DNA of 64,000 nucleotides from Nocardioides albus (GTDB taxonomy: Bacteria; Actinomycetota; Actinomycetes; Propionibacteriales; Nocardioidaceae). Shown one piece after another: positions 43,830 through 52,499 of this stretch (positions within the stretch are counted from its first letter, which is position 1; each line of letters starts with the position of its first letter). Under the pieces are notes generated by a model, which was given only the letters and a program-made list of their open reading frames with translations, was not told the DNA's origin and searched no databases. Where the stretch lies: positions 62,001 through 126,000 of the forward strand of contig NZ_BMQT01000013.1 in the NCBI RefSeq assembly GCF_014648255.1, given 5' to 3'. The position numbers and the translations under genes were made by a program.

Positions 43830-43900
43830 GCCGAGTCGGCTCATCTTGACCTTGCTGCTCGCTTCGCTCGCAGGCTGCGGTCAAGATGAGCCGACTCGGC
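43830..43900. repeat. 71-bp element with a perfect 22-bp stem
   Basis: GCCGAGTCGGCTCATCTTGA plus CC (43830-43851) is the exact reverse complement of 43879-43900. The 27-base loop (43852-43878) holds a GCTCGC-TTC-GCTCGC direct repeat. It fills the space between cobA-hemD and hemB, so it is transcribed within or at the break of the haem operon. Confidence 0.9.
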
Positions 43901-43908
43901 AAACATTT

Positions 43909-45594
43909 TCAGCTCGTGCGCGAACGACGGCGCGAGGCGGGACGCCGGTCGGACGGCTTGGTGACCGGCAGGCCCTGCTCGACCAGCGCGGCGCGGCGCG
44001 CAGCGCCGAAGTCGGCGAGCGCCTCGGTGAGCGCCTCGATCGACGGCTCGGGCGACATCACGTCGACCCGCAGGCCGTGCTCCTCGGCGGTCTTGGCGGT
44101 GGCCGGGCCGATCGCCGCGATCACCGTGGAGGTGTGCGGCTTGCCCGCGATGCCGACCAGGTTGCGGACCGTGGACGAGGAGGTGAAGACCACCGCGTCG
44201 AACTTGCCCGTCTTGATCGCGTCGCGGGTCGGCGCGGGCGGCGGGGCCGCCCGGACGGTGCGGTAGGCGGTCACGTCGTCGCACTCCCAGCCGAGGTCGA
44301 CCAGGCCGGCGATGAGGTTCTCGGTGGCGATGTCGGCGCGCGGGAGGAAGACCCGGTTGATCGGGTCGAGATCCTCGTCGTACTCCGGCCATACCTCCAG
44401 GAGGCCAGCAGCCGACTGGTTGTCGGTGTTCGGCACCAGGTCGGGGCGCAGGCCCCAGGCCTCGAGCGCCTGGCCGGTCTTCTCACCGACGGCGGCGATC
44501 TTCAGACCGGAGAAGGCGCGGCAGTCCAGGCCGTACTCGTCGAACTTCTCGCGTACGGCACGCACCGCGTTGATGGAGGTGAAGGCGATCCAGTTGTAGC
44601 GGCCCTCGACCAGGCCGCGTACGGCCTTGTCCATCTGCTGCGGGTTGCGCGGCGGCTCGACGGAGATCGTCGGCACCTCCTCGGGCACTGCGCCGAAGCC
44701 CTTCAACTTCAGCGACAGCGCAGGCGCCTGCTCCTTGGTGCGGGGCACCAGCACGCGCCAGCCGAACAGCGGCTTCGTCTCGAACCACGAGAGCGTCTCA
44801 CGCAAGCTGACCACCTTGCCGATCACCACGATCGCCGGCGGCGCCATCCGTGCGGCACGAGCGTCGACGGCGATGTTCTCCAGCGTCGACTCTACCGTCG
44901 ACTGCTCGGTCGTGGTGCCGACGCGGGTGATCGCGACCGGGGTCTTGGCCGAGCGGCCCGCCGCGACGAGCTCCTTGGCGATGTCGCCGATCATGCCGAC
45001 ACCGGAGAGGAGAACCAGGGTGCGGTTGTCGGCGTACTGGCTCCAGTCGATCTTCTCGTTGCAGGTGACCACCGCGACCTCTTGGTGGTCCTTGGTCGTC
45101 AGCGGGATGCCGGCGTAAGCGGGAACGGCCGACACGGACGAGACGCCGGGGACGATCTCGAAGCCGATGCCCGCCTTGGCGCAGGACTGCGCCTCCTCGG
45201 GGCCCGAGGCGTAGAGGAACGGGTCTCCGGTCATCAGGCGCACGACGCGCTTGCCCAGCTTGGCCTGCTTGACGACGGCCTTGGCCCGGGCGGCGTTGGC
45301 CAGCGGCTGGCCGTCCACGCCGAACCCGCCGTCGATGAACTCGGGTCCGACCGGTTCGGCAGTCTCCTCACCCTCGGCCGGCTCGACCGGCTCGGGGATG
45401 CCGAGTACGCCGCGCACCAGTGATGCGTGCTCGGGGGCCTCGGTCACGACGACATCGGCCTGCTTCAACAGGTCGATCGCCCGTACCGTCAGCAGCTCAG
45501 GGTCACCGGGACCGCTGCCGACGAAGGACACCCAGCCCAGTGGGGTGGCCGAGCTCTGCTCAGCCTTCTGCTCGGTGGTCTTTGCTCGGGTCAT
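43909..45594 (-). CDS. hemD: uroporphyrinogen-III C-methyltransferase / uroporphyrinogen-III synthase fusion
   Basis: A 561-residue bifunctional enzyme. The N-terminal CobA-type SAM methyltransferase (about 20-280) shows FVGSGPGDPELLTVRA, RLMTGDPFLYASGPEEA and LSGVGM. The C-terminal HemD domain (about 290-540) shows GWRVLVPRTKEQA, WIAFTSINAVRAVREK, AVGEKTGQALEAWG and VVFTSSSTVRNLVGI. It makes uroporphyrinogen III for haem and methylates it toward sirohaem or cobalamin. The fusion is usual in actinobacteria. ATG overlaps the hemC stop by four bases. Confidence 0.93.
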   Translation of the reverse strand: MTRAKTTEQKAEQSSATPLGWVSFVGSGPGDPELLTVRAIDLLKQADVVVTEAPEHASLVRGVLGIPEPVEPAEGEETAEPVGPEFIDGGFGVDGQPLANAARAKAVVKQAKLGKRVVRLMTGDPFLYASGPEEAQSCAKAGIGFEIVPGVSSVSAVPAYAGIPLTTKDHQEVAVVTCNEKIDWSQYADNRTLVLLSGVGMIGDIAKELVAAGRSAKTPVAITRVGTTTEQSTVESTLENIAVDARAARMAPPAIVVIGKVVSLRETLSWFETKPLFGWRVLVPRTKEQAPALSLKLKGFGAVPEEVPTISVEPPRNPQQMDKAVRGLVEGRYNWIAFTSINAVRAVREKFDEYGLDCRAFSGLKIAAVGEKTGQALEAWGLRPDLVPNTDNQSAAGLLEVWPEYDEDLDPINRVFLPRADIATENLIAGLVDLGWECDDVTAYRTVRAAPPPAPTRDAIKTGKFDAVVFTSSSTVRNLVGIAGKPHTSTVIAAIGPATAKTAEEHGLRVDVMSPEPSIEALTEALADFGAARRAALVEQGLPVTKPSDRRPASRRRSRTS

Positions 45595-46601
45595 GCGTTG
45601 TGCACCTTGTCCTGCTCGGGAGCGGTCTGGGGGGAACCGCCCGTGTCCATGACAGCCTGGCCTGGGTCCGCGGGATCGTCGGTCAGGTCTGCTGCACCCT
45701 CGGCGAGCATCTCCTCGGCGAGCCGGCGCCCGACGCCTGCAGCGTCGTCGACCGACCCGGATGCGGAGAGCCGAACCGAGAGCGAGCCGTCGAGTGAGAG
45801 CGCGACTGCCCGCACCCACAGCTCTGGTCCTTCCTCACCCTCCACCACGTCGGCGAGGGTCCCGATGGGCGCTGCGCAGCCACCTTCGAGGGTGGCGAGC
45901 ACCGCGCGTTCTGCCTCGACGGCCGCTCGGGTGGGCGAATCGTCGAGGGAGGTCAGAATCTTGCGTACGTCGGCATCGGCGTCGCCGTCACGGCACTCGA
46001 CCGCGAGGGCCCCCTGACCGGGAGCCGGCAGCACCTGGATCGGGTCCAGGACCTCGGTGACCTCGTCGAGCCGGTCGATGCGGGCCAGGCCGGCACGCGC
46101 GAGGACGACCGCGTCGAACTCGCCCGACCGGACCTTGCCGATGCGGGTGTCCACGTTGCCGCGGATGCCGGCCAGCTCCAGGCCGAGGCCGAGGGCCTTG
46201 ATCTGGGCGACCCGTCGCGGCGACCCGGTGCCGACCCGCGATCCGGGCGGGAGCTCACCGAGCGTCAGACCGTCGCGGGCGACGATCACGTCGCGCGGGT
46301 CCTCGCGCGGCAGGACCGCGACCAGCTCGATGCCCTCCTCGGGGTAGGTCGGCAGATCCTTGAGCGAGTGGACCGCGAGGTCGATCTCCTTGGCGTGGAG
46401 CGCGTCACGCAGCGCGCTGACGAAGACGCCGGTCGAGTTCGCGCTGGTCAGCGGGGTGTTCGTTGCCTGAGTGCGGTCACCGTCGGAGACGATCTCGACC
46501 AGCTCGACGATGTGGCCCTGGGCCCGGAGCAGCTCCGCGACGAGGGTCGACTGGGTGACAGCGAGCTGGGAACGGCGAGTGCCGAGACGAAGGGTTCTCA
46601 T
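45591..46601 (-). CDS. hemC: hydroxymethylbilane synthase
   Basis: A 336-residue enzyme that polymerises four porphobilinogens. Seen: RLGTRRSQLAVTQS, the LKDLPTYP segment, RVGTGSPRRVAQI, GNVDTRIGKVRSGEFDAVVLARAGLARI, and ECRDGDAD. The dipyrromethane cofactor cysteine is in LEGGCAAPIG. It has a C-terminal tail of about 30 residues beyond the core. It overlaps hemA and cobA-hemD by four bases each. Confidence 0.95.
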   Translation of the reverse strand: MRTLRLGTRRSQLAVTQSTLVAELLRAQGHIVELVEIVSDGDRTQATNTPLTSANSTGVFVSALRDALHAKEIDLAVHSLKDLPTYPEEGIELVAVLPREDPRDVIVARDGLTLGELPPGSRVGTGSPRRVAQIKALGLGLELAGIRGNVDTRIGKVRSGEFDAVVLARAGLARIDRLDEVTEVLDPIQVLPAPGQGALAVECRDGDADADVRKILTSLDDSPTRAAVEAERAVLATLEGGCAAPIGTLADVVEGEEGPELWVRAVALSLDGSLSVRLSASGSVDDAAGVGRRLAEEMLAEGAADLTDDPADPGQAVMDTGGSPQTAPEQDKVHNA

Positions 46602-47893
46602 GAGTGGTCTCCTGGGACGTCGGCCCGGGTCACCGCGGAGACGGCCTCGGGGTCGAGCGCGAAGAGCTCGGCGAGGGCCGCGGCGTAGGACACCACGCCG
46701 GACTCGTTGGCGAGCTCCTTGACCCGGACGGTCGGCTCGTGGAGGAGCTTGTCGGCCACGCGGCGTACGGTCCGGAGGACCTCGGCACGAGTCGCCTCGT
46801 CGAGGTCGGGCAGCTTGTTGTCGAGGCGTTCCATCTCGGCGTCGACGACACCGGTGGCCATGCTTCGCAGGGCGACGACCGTCGGGGTCACCGCGGACTG
46901 GCGCCGAGCACTCAGGAAGGCGGCGACCTCCTGGGTGACGATGTCGCGGACCGCGAGCACCTCCTTGCCGGCGGGCGAGGCATGCAGCTCGTCGGCGAGG
47001 GCGGCCAGGTCGATCAGGGTCACGCCCGGGAGCGAAGCCGCGCCCGGGTCGATGTCGTGGGGCAGCGCCAGGTCGATCAGCGCGACCGGGTGGGCGCTGC
47101 GGTCGCCGACCATGTCGGCCGGCACGAGCAGCCCGTTGGCGCCCGCGCAGGTGATCACGATGTCGGCGGCGGCGACCTCCGCGGTCAGCGCGTCGAGCGA
47201 CGCCGAGCGGGCGGCGTACTCGTTGGCGAGCCGCTCGGCGTTGGCCGTCGTGCGGTTGACCACGACGACGTCGGCCGCCTCCATCCGCGACACCGTCGCG
47301 GTCGCCAGCCCTGCCATCGCACCGGCTCCGACGACGGCGACCCGCTTGCCGCGTACGTCACCCACGGCTCGTGCGGCACGGCTCAGCGACGCGGTCACCA
47401 AGGACGGTGCGGCCCGATCGATGTCGGTCTCCGCACGCGAGCGCTTGCCGACCCGCAGGGCCTGCTGGAACAGGCTGTTGAGCGCCGGCCCGACAGTGCC
47501 CATTTCCTGGCCGAGCTGCAGGGCGGCGCGCGCCTGCCCGAGGATCTGCCCCTCACCCACAGCCATCGAGTCGAGCCCGGCGGCCACCTTGAACAGGTGA
47601 GACACCGCGCCGTCGTCGTAGTGGACGTAGAGGTGGGGCAGCATCGTCTCGAGCGTCTGACCCGCGCCCTCGATGATCCGCCGGGAGAGTTCCTCGACGG
47701 AGCCGTGGAACCGCTCGACCTCGGTGTAGATCTCGAGACGGTTGCAGGTCGCGATGACCGCTGCCTCGCTGACATGTTCACAACCAGCCACGTCAGTGAG
47801 GAGCTTCTGCAGCCCTTCGGTGTCCACCGAGGCCGCCTCGAGCATCGAGACGGGCGCAGAGTTATGGGAGATTCCGACTACAAGAACACTCAT
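46598..47893 (-). CDS. hemA: glutamyl-tRNA reductase
   Basis: A 431-residue enzyme that starts haem synthesis from glutamyl-tRNA. Catalytic Cys is in IATCNRLEIYTEVERFHG, then GLDSMAVGEGQILGQ and the NADPH-binding VAVVGAGAMAGLATATV and VVNRTTANAERLANEYAA. ATG at 47893 has a GGAGGTG site; the frame extends slightly further upstream but MSVLVVGISHNSAPV is the family start. It is 79 bases downstream of rex and coupled to hemC. Confidence 0.95.
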   Translation of the reverse strand: MSVLVVGISHNSAPVSMLEAASVDTEGLQKLLTDVAGCEHVSEAAVIATCNRLEIYTEVERFHGSVEELSRRIIEGAGQTLETMLPHLYVHYDDGAVSHLFKVAAGLDSMAVGEGQILGQARAALQLGQEMGTVGPALNSLFQQALRVGKRSRAETDIDRAAPSLVTASLSRAARAVGDVRGKRVAVVGAGAMAGLATATVSRMEAADVVVVNRTTANAERLANEYAARSASLDALTAEVAAADIVITCAGANGLLVPADMVGDRSAHPVALIDLALPHDIDPGAASLPGVTLIDLAALADELHASPAGKEVLAVRDIVTQEVAAFLSARRQSAVTPTVVALRSMATGVVDAEMERLDNKLPDLDEATRAEVLRTVRRVADKLLHEPTVRVKELANESGVVSYAAALAELFALDPEAVSAVTRADVPGDHS

Positions 47894-47972
47894 GCCGACA
47901 CCTCCGTAGAGGAGAAGCAAGGATACGGAGCCGTCGGCATGTTGCACCCATGATTCGCTCGCTGACGCTCAC

Positions 47973-48734
47973 TCATGCCGTGATCCCTTCCTCGGAACCA
48001 TTGTCCACCGTGGCGGCCGCTTCAGCAGACTCCGCAGCCTTGCGCGACTCGTGATACGCGAGGATCTGCAGCTCGATGGAGAGGTCGACCTTGCGTACGT
48101 CGACACCGGGCGGCACGCTCAGCACGGCGGGCGCGAAGTTGAGGATGCTGCTGATCCCGGCCCCGACCATCGCGTCGGCGACGTCCTGGGCCGCGGTCGC
48201 CGGCACCGAGATGACCCCGATCGAGACCTGCTCGGCCGCGACGATCTCGGCCAGGTCGGCGAACGGACGGACCTCGAGCCCGGCGACGGCCTGCCCCTGC
48301 ATCTGCGGGGCCGCGTCCAGGAGCGCGACGGTGCGGAAGCCGCGGCTGCTGAATCCCGAGAAGTTGGCCAGCGCCTGGCCGAGGTTTCCGATGCCGACGA
48401 TGATGACCGGCCAGTCGTGGGTCACGCCGATCTCGCGCGCGATCTGGTAGCTCAGGTAGTCGACGTCGTAGCCGACCCCACGAGTGCCGTAGGAGCCCAG
48501 GTAGGAGAGGTCCTTGCGCAGCTTGGCGGAGTTCACGCCGGCCGCCGTCGCGAGCTCTTCGGAGGAGCAGGAGGCGATGTTGCGCTCGGCGAGCGAGGTC
48601 AGGGCCCGGAGGTAGACCGGGAGCCGGGCGACAGTCGCCTCGGGGATGTCCCGGTGGGGGTCGTGAGCACCACTGCCCTCGCCCGTATTCGTGCTCCGTG
48701 CCGTCACGCTCTGCTCTTTCAATGCCGGCGCCAC
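47973..48734 (-). CDS. rex: redox-sensing transcriptional repressor Rex
   Basis: A 253-residue NADH-responsive repressor. The winged helix is at about 35-90 (VYLRALTSLAERNIASCSSEELATAAGVNSAKLRKDLSYLGSYGTRGVGYDVDYL). The Rossmann motif VGIGNLGQALANF is near 112, followed by SVPATAAQDVADAMVGAGI and the domain-swapped C-terminal helix LQILAYHESRK. Rex senses NADH/NAD+ and represses respiratory genes; in Streptomyces it controls rex-hem and nuo. The GTG start is uncertain: a second GTG nine codons later also fits. Confidence 0.95.
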   Translation of the reverse strand: MAPALKEQSVTARSTNTGEGSGAHDPHRDIPEATVARLPVYLRALTSLAERNIASCSSEELATAAGVNSAKLRKDLSYLGSYGTRGVGYDVDYLSYQIAREIGVTHDWPVIIVGIGNLGQALANFSGFSSRGFRTVALLDAAPQMQGQAVAGLEVRPFADLAEIVAAEQVSIGVISVPATAAQDVADAMVGAGISSILNFAPAVLSVPPGVDVRKVDLSIELQILAYHESRKAAESAEAAATVDNGSEEGITA

Positions 48735-48788
48735 AGACGGGGGCTTTTTAGCCCGGGATCGCCCTGCGGCTCAGCCACCATACGGAGT

Positions 48789-48814
48789 TTGTGACTGCGA
48801 GAACAAACTCGCAG
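48789..48814 (-). promoter_or_regulatory. rex promoter with degenerate Rex half-site and hairpin
   Basis: On the reverse strand, TTGTTCTCGCAGTCACAA (48789-48806) matches the Rex consensus TTGTGAA-N4-TTCACAA at 10 of 14 positions, with one good half-site. CTGCGAG-N6-CTCGCAG (48795-48814) is an exact overlapping palindrome. A TTGTTC / TATGGT pair spaced by 18 suggests the promoter overlaps it. Autoregulation is inferred, weakly. Confidence 0.4.
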
Positions 48815-48885
48815 ACCGTTGGCTAGCACACGTCATTGCGGAGTTGGCAGAGGGGGGTTGTTCAGGGTATTGGGCCGATCGACAG

Positions 48886-49125
48886 TTATTCTGGTGAGCG
48901 CGTCAGCGCTGACCTCAGCCGCTCCTCGGAGACCCGCCAGAAGTCGTGCTGCTTCCCGTCGACGTACGTCACGGGGACCTCGTTCGTGAAGCGCTCGCGC
49001 AGCTCCTCGTCCGTGTCGATGTCGACCTCGGTGTAGTCGTTCCCGACCACCTTCTCGACGACGAGCCGAGCCTCGTCGCACAGGTGGCAGCCCTGACGGG
49101 AGTAGAAGGTCACACGCGGTTCCAT
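48886..49125 (-). CDS. glutaredoxin-family protein
   Basis: A 79-residue thioredoxin-fold protein: VTFYSRQGCHLCDEARLVVEKV carries a CHLC active site in the position of the glutaredoxin CPYC, and NEVPVTYVDGKQH contains the cis-proline. It resembles the small DUF836/glutaredoxin-like proteins encoded next to rex in actinobacteria. ATG at 49125 is chosen; the frame is open upstream but opposite the HAD gene. It lies 151 bases before rex on the same strand. Confidence 0.85.
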   Translation of the reverse strand: MEPRVTFYSRQGCHLCDEARLVVEKVVGNDYTEVDIDTDEELRERFTNEVPVTYVDGKQHDFWRVSEERLRSALTRSPE

Positions 49126-49161
49126 CCGACCATCTTGGCACCTGAGCCCCATGGAGGTGCC

Positions 49162-50082
49162 ATGACCATTACTGTTGGCGAAATGAGCAGCGCCAGCGAC
49201 CGCCGCCGCGCCGAGCTGCGGCGAAAAGACCTCAAACGCCGCTCGGCGCTCGCCGGCGAGGCCTCGGCCGCGGCCGCGGAGATCGAGGCCTGGCTCTATC
49301 CGGCGGGTGGAGACCCCACGGCGGCGGCGTTCTTCGACGTCGACAACACGATCATGCAGGGCGCGACGATCTTCCATCTGGCCCGCGGCATGCATCGGCG
49401 CAAGTTCTTCCGTACGCGGGACATCGCCTCGGCGGCGTACAAGCAGGCCTACTTCCGCGTGGCCGGCGTCGAGGACCCCGCCCACATGGAGTCGGCGCGC
49501 TCGTCGGCGCTGTCGTTCATCCGCGGTCATCGTGCCGACGAGGTCGAGAGCTTGATGGAGGAGATCTTCGACGAGGGCATGGCCCACCGGATCTGGCCCG
49601 GCACCCGGGCTCTCGCTCAGACCCATATCGACCAGGGGCAGCGCGTGTGGCTGGTGACCGCGGCGCCCGTCGAGGCGGCTCGGGTCATCGCCCGCCGGCT
49701 CGGGCTGACCGGCGCCCTCGGCACGGTGGCCGCCACCGAGGACGGCGTCTACACCGGGGCACTGGTCGGCGAGATGCTCCACGGCCCTGCCAAGGCGGAG
49801 GCCGTCAAGGCGATCGCCGCCCGGGAGAGTCTGGATCTCTCGCGCTGCGCGGCGTACTCCGACTCCTACAACGACCTGCCCATGCTGTCGCTGGTCGGGC
49901 ATCCGTGTGCGATCAACCCGGATGCGCGCCTGCGCGCCCACGCGCGTGCGAAGGGCTGGCCGATCCGTGACTACCGCACCGGACGCAAGGCCGCGCGGGC
50001 AGGCGTGATGACAGCCGCGCTGGGCGGCGCGGCCACGGGGGCGATCGCCGCGGCGATCGCGCTCCGCGGGAGACGACGGTAG
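49162..50082 (+). CDS. HAD-IB family phosphatase
   Basis: A 306-residue SerB-like hydrolase. A charged lead (residues 1-50) precedes motif I AAFFDVDNTIMQGATIFHLARG near 58, motif II VWLVTAAPVEAARV, and motif III/IV GPAKAEAVKAIA with AYSDSYNDLPMLSLVG. The C-terminus has an Ala/Gly-rich hydrophobic helix (AAGALGGAATGAIAAAIAL-like), possibly a membrane tether. The ATG has a GGAGGTG site. The substrate is unknown; phosphoserine-like phosphatase activity is possible. Confidence 0.87.
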   Translation: MTITVGEMSSASDRRRAELRRKDLKRRSALAGEASAAAAEIEAWLYPAGGDPTAAAFFDVDNTIMQGATIFHLARGMHRRKFFRTRDIASAAYKQAYFRVAGVEDPAHMESARSSALSFIRGHRADEVESLMEEIFDEGMAHRIWPGTRALAQTHIDQGQRVWLVTAAPVEAARVIARRLGLTGALGTVAATEDGVYTGALVGEMLHGPAKAEAVKAIAARESLDLSRCAAYSDSYNDLPMLSLVGHPCAINPDARLRAHARAKGWPIRDYRTGRKAARAGVMTAALGGAATGAIAAAIALRGRRR

Positions 50083-50243
50083 GAGTTCGCGCAGGTCGTG
50101 GCGCCGTCGCGATCTCCCATCCACCCGCTCGTTAACGAAATTGCCACCACACGCCGACAGAAGTTCGGCTCGGGACCTGACATCGGGATGCCCTAACCCG
50201 TAAGGTTGCTCTCGCTCAGGGGGAGTCTTCGGGAGGGACCCAC

Positions 50244-51026
50244 ATGTCGCGCCGCACCAATGACGTCCGTCGTCGCTTGGATGCGCTGCGCGCTGCGGTC
50301 GAGCTCGTGATGAACGAGGGCTACGAACCCGCGTACGCGGGCGTCGCCGGCACCACCGGCCCGTTCGCCGACCCCGAGCCTCGCGGCTCGGGCGGCACCC
50401 AGGAGATCAAGCCCCGCTCCGACAACGAGCCCGAGGACGACACCGAGCTCGCCGCATCCTCCGAGGAGAGCGAAGCCGACCGCACCCGGCTGATCGCGCT
50501 GGTCGAGCTCGCCCGCAAGGGCGACAAGGACGCCTTCGGCCTCCTCTACGACCACTACCACGGTGCGGTCTACCGATTCCTCTTCTACCGGACCCGTTCC
50601 ACCCAGGTGGCCGAGGACCTCACCTCGGAGACGTTCTTCCGAGCGCTGCGCTCGATGACCGGCTTCCGGTGGCAGGGCAAGGACTTCGGTGCCTGGCTGA
50701 TGACCATCGCCCGCAACCTGGCCACCGACCACTTCAAGGCGGGGCGTACGCGCCTGGAGATGACCACCGAGGACATGGGTCTGCACGACTCCTCGGCCGA
50801 CGGTCCCGAGAAGATCGTGATGGCGGGCGTCACCAACGAGATGCTGCTCGGTGCGCTCACCAAGCTCCCCGACGAACAACGCGACTGCATCATCATGCGT
50901 TTCCTCCAAGGGCTGTCGATCGCCGAGACAGCCGCTATCCTCGGTCGCAGCGACGGAGCCGTGAAACAGCTCCAGCTGCGCGGGATCCGCAACCTCGCCA
51001 AGCAGATGCCTGACGGGATCCGCTGA
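50244..51026 (+). CDS. bldN: BldN-like ECF sigma factor with N-terminal extension
   Basis: A 260-residue ECF sigma factor. Residues 1-80 are an acidic extension ahead of sigma region 2 (ALVELARKGDKDAFGLLYDHYHGAVYRFLFYRTRSTQVAEDLTSETFFRAL, ending WLMTIARNLATDHFK). Region 4 is LGALTKLPDEQRDCIIMRFLQGLSIAETAAILGRSDGAVKQLQLRGIRNL. Streptomyces BldN is likewise made with a pro-sequence, and an RsbN-like gene follows here too. The ATG follows GGGAGGG. The symbol is by similarity and context, not proven orthology. Confidence 0.82.
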   Translation: MSRRTNDVRRRLDALRAAVELVMNEGYEPAYAGVAGTTGPFADPEPRGSGGTQEIKPRSDNEPEDDTELAASSEESEADRTRLIALVELARKGDKDAFGLLYDHYHGAVYRFLFYRTRSTQVAEDLTSETFFRALRSMTGFRWQGKDFGAWLMTIARNLATDHFKAGRTRLEMTTEDMGLHDSSADGPEKIVMAGVTNEMLLGALTKLPDEQRDCIIMRFLQGLSIAETAAILGRSDGAVKQLQLRGIRNLAKQMPDGIR

Positions 51027-51168
51027 TGACTGTGTTCCGCACCACCCTGAATGCTCGACCGGTTGCCGTAACCCGCGGCCGGGGCGACTCGTTGTCCGAC
51101 ATGGCTGCACCTTGCGCGCAGCTGTTTCGACGAATCCCTCACTGCCGATACCGAGTAGGAACCCTCCG

Positions 51169-52359
51169 ATGAGCCCGGCATTCCCGGCGCGAAAGCGTGC
51201 CGACGAGTTCGACCGAATGGTCGCGGCCTGTGCCGCGACGGATCGGCGTACCTCGCAGTCTGCCGACGAGCTTCGCGATCTGGCAGTCTTCGCTTCGTCG
51301 CTCTCCACTCTCAGCGACTCCGCCGTGCCTCGTCGCGACTTCTCCGTGTCGCTTCGAGAGCGCCTCATGGAGGCCGCCGACACCGAGCTCGTCCCGGCGC
51401 CGCAGACCGAGAAGACCCTGGAGCGCAAGCTCACCGTCAGCCCGGTGCGGCCACGCCGTCAGCGCAAGCTGGCCGTCGCCGTCGCCGCGATGGCGATCGT
51501 CGGGGGCACCGCGGGCGCCGCGGCCGCGTCCCAGACCGCCCTTCCCGGAGACTCGCTCTACCCGGTCAAGCGTGCCGTCGAGAACGTCTCCGCCGGCTTC
51601 ACCGTCAGCACCCAGGCCCGGGGCATCCGGATCCTCGAGGACGCCGGCACTCGCCTCCGCGAGGCCGAGTCGCTGGTCGCCGACGCGCCGATGAGCGACC
51701 CCGAGCAGGTGACCTCCACGCTCGAGACCTTCTCGCGTCAGGCTGCCCGTGGCTCCGACCTGCTGATCAGCGACTTCGAGCAGTCCCAGGACAACGAGTC
51801 GCTCGCCCAGCTGCGTACGTTCGCGGCCGATGGCGTCGAGGAGCTCGCCGCACTCGGCCCGAAGGTCCCGGAGCGGGCGGAGCCCGCGGTCTCGGACGCC
51901 GCCCAGACGCTCGTGCTGATCGACCAGGCCGCTGCGCAGCTCTGCCCCACCTGTGGGGGCGGCATCACCGAGCTCCCGGCGACGCTGGTCTCCAGCCTCA
52001 CCTCCGACATCGACGGGCTGCTTCCCGCCGACACCGTCGTCGAGGCCGAGGCGCTGCCGCCGCTCACCCAGGACGACAACGCCCTCGACCTGCCCTCCAT
52101 CGACCCCGACAAGATCGGCCCCGGCTCGGTGACCGATCCCAAGGGCGAGAAGGGCGGCACGGAGAAGCCCTCCGAGGCCCCGGACGAGATCGGGAGCATC
52201 CTGCCGACCCCGACGCCCTCCGACGAGGCTCCCTCCGAGGATCCCGCGCCTGAGCCCGACACCGGCACCGTGACGGGCCCCGTCACCGGCCTGGTCACCG
52301 GCGTCACCGGCTTGGTCGGCGACGTGCTCGCCGGCGCCACCGGCCTCCTCAAGCCCTGA
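51169..52359 (+). CDS. rsbN: RsbN-like anti-sigma / DUF5667-type membrane protein
   Basis: A 396-residue single-pass protein. The cytoplasmic N-terminal ~100 residues (ADEFDRMVAACAATDRRTSQSADELRDL) would contact the sigma factor. One membrane helix follows at about 101-121 (LAVAVAAMAIVGGTAGAAAA), then an external helical domain with LPGDSLYPVKRAVENV (DUF5667 signature) and an acidic, Pro/Thr-rich tail. In Streptomyces the anti-sigma of BldN is encoded directly after bldN. ATG at 51169 matches the domain; function is inferred from context. Confidence 0.72.
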   Translation: MSPAFPARKRADEFDRMVAACAATDRRTSQSADELRDLAVFASSLSTLSDSAVPRRDFSVSLRERLMEAADTELVPAPQTEKTLERKLTVSPVRPRRQRKLAVAVAAMAIVGGTAGAAAASQTALPGDSLYPVKRAVENVSAGFTVSTQARGIRILEDAGTRLREAESLVADAPMSDPEQVTSTLETFSRQAARGSDLLISDFEQSQDNESLAQLRTFAADGVEELAALGPKVPERAEPAVSDAAQTLVLIDQAAAQLCPTCGGGITELPATLVSSLTSDIDGLLPADTVVEAEALPPLTQDDNALDLPSIDPDKIGPGSVTDPKGEKGGTEKPSEAPDEIGSILPTPTPSDEAPSEDPAPEPDTGTVTGPVTGLVTGVTGLVGDVLAGATGLLKP

Positions 52360-52365
52360 CCCCCT

Positions 52366-52491
52366 CGCCGAAGCGTCAGTTTCTGACGCCGAGAGGTCGA
52401 TTTCTGGGACCGAATGGTCCATTCGACGCCAGATTCTGACCTCTCGCGATCAGGAACTGACTTCTCGCGGTCAGAAACTGACGTCTCGGCG
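52366..52491. repeat. compound inverted/tandem repeat between convergent genes
   Basis: The outer 22-base arms (52366-52387 and 52470-52491) are inverted copies with two mismatches. Inside, a ~21-base unit of the form GCGAGARGTCAGTTYCTGAC recurs about three times on the reverse strand, and CGAATGG-t-CCATTCG (52411-52425) forms a central palindrome. It fills the space between the rsbN-like stop and the acyltransferase stop, so it may terminate both. Confidence 0.75.
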
Positions 52492-52499
52492 GGGGTGGG

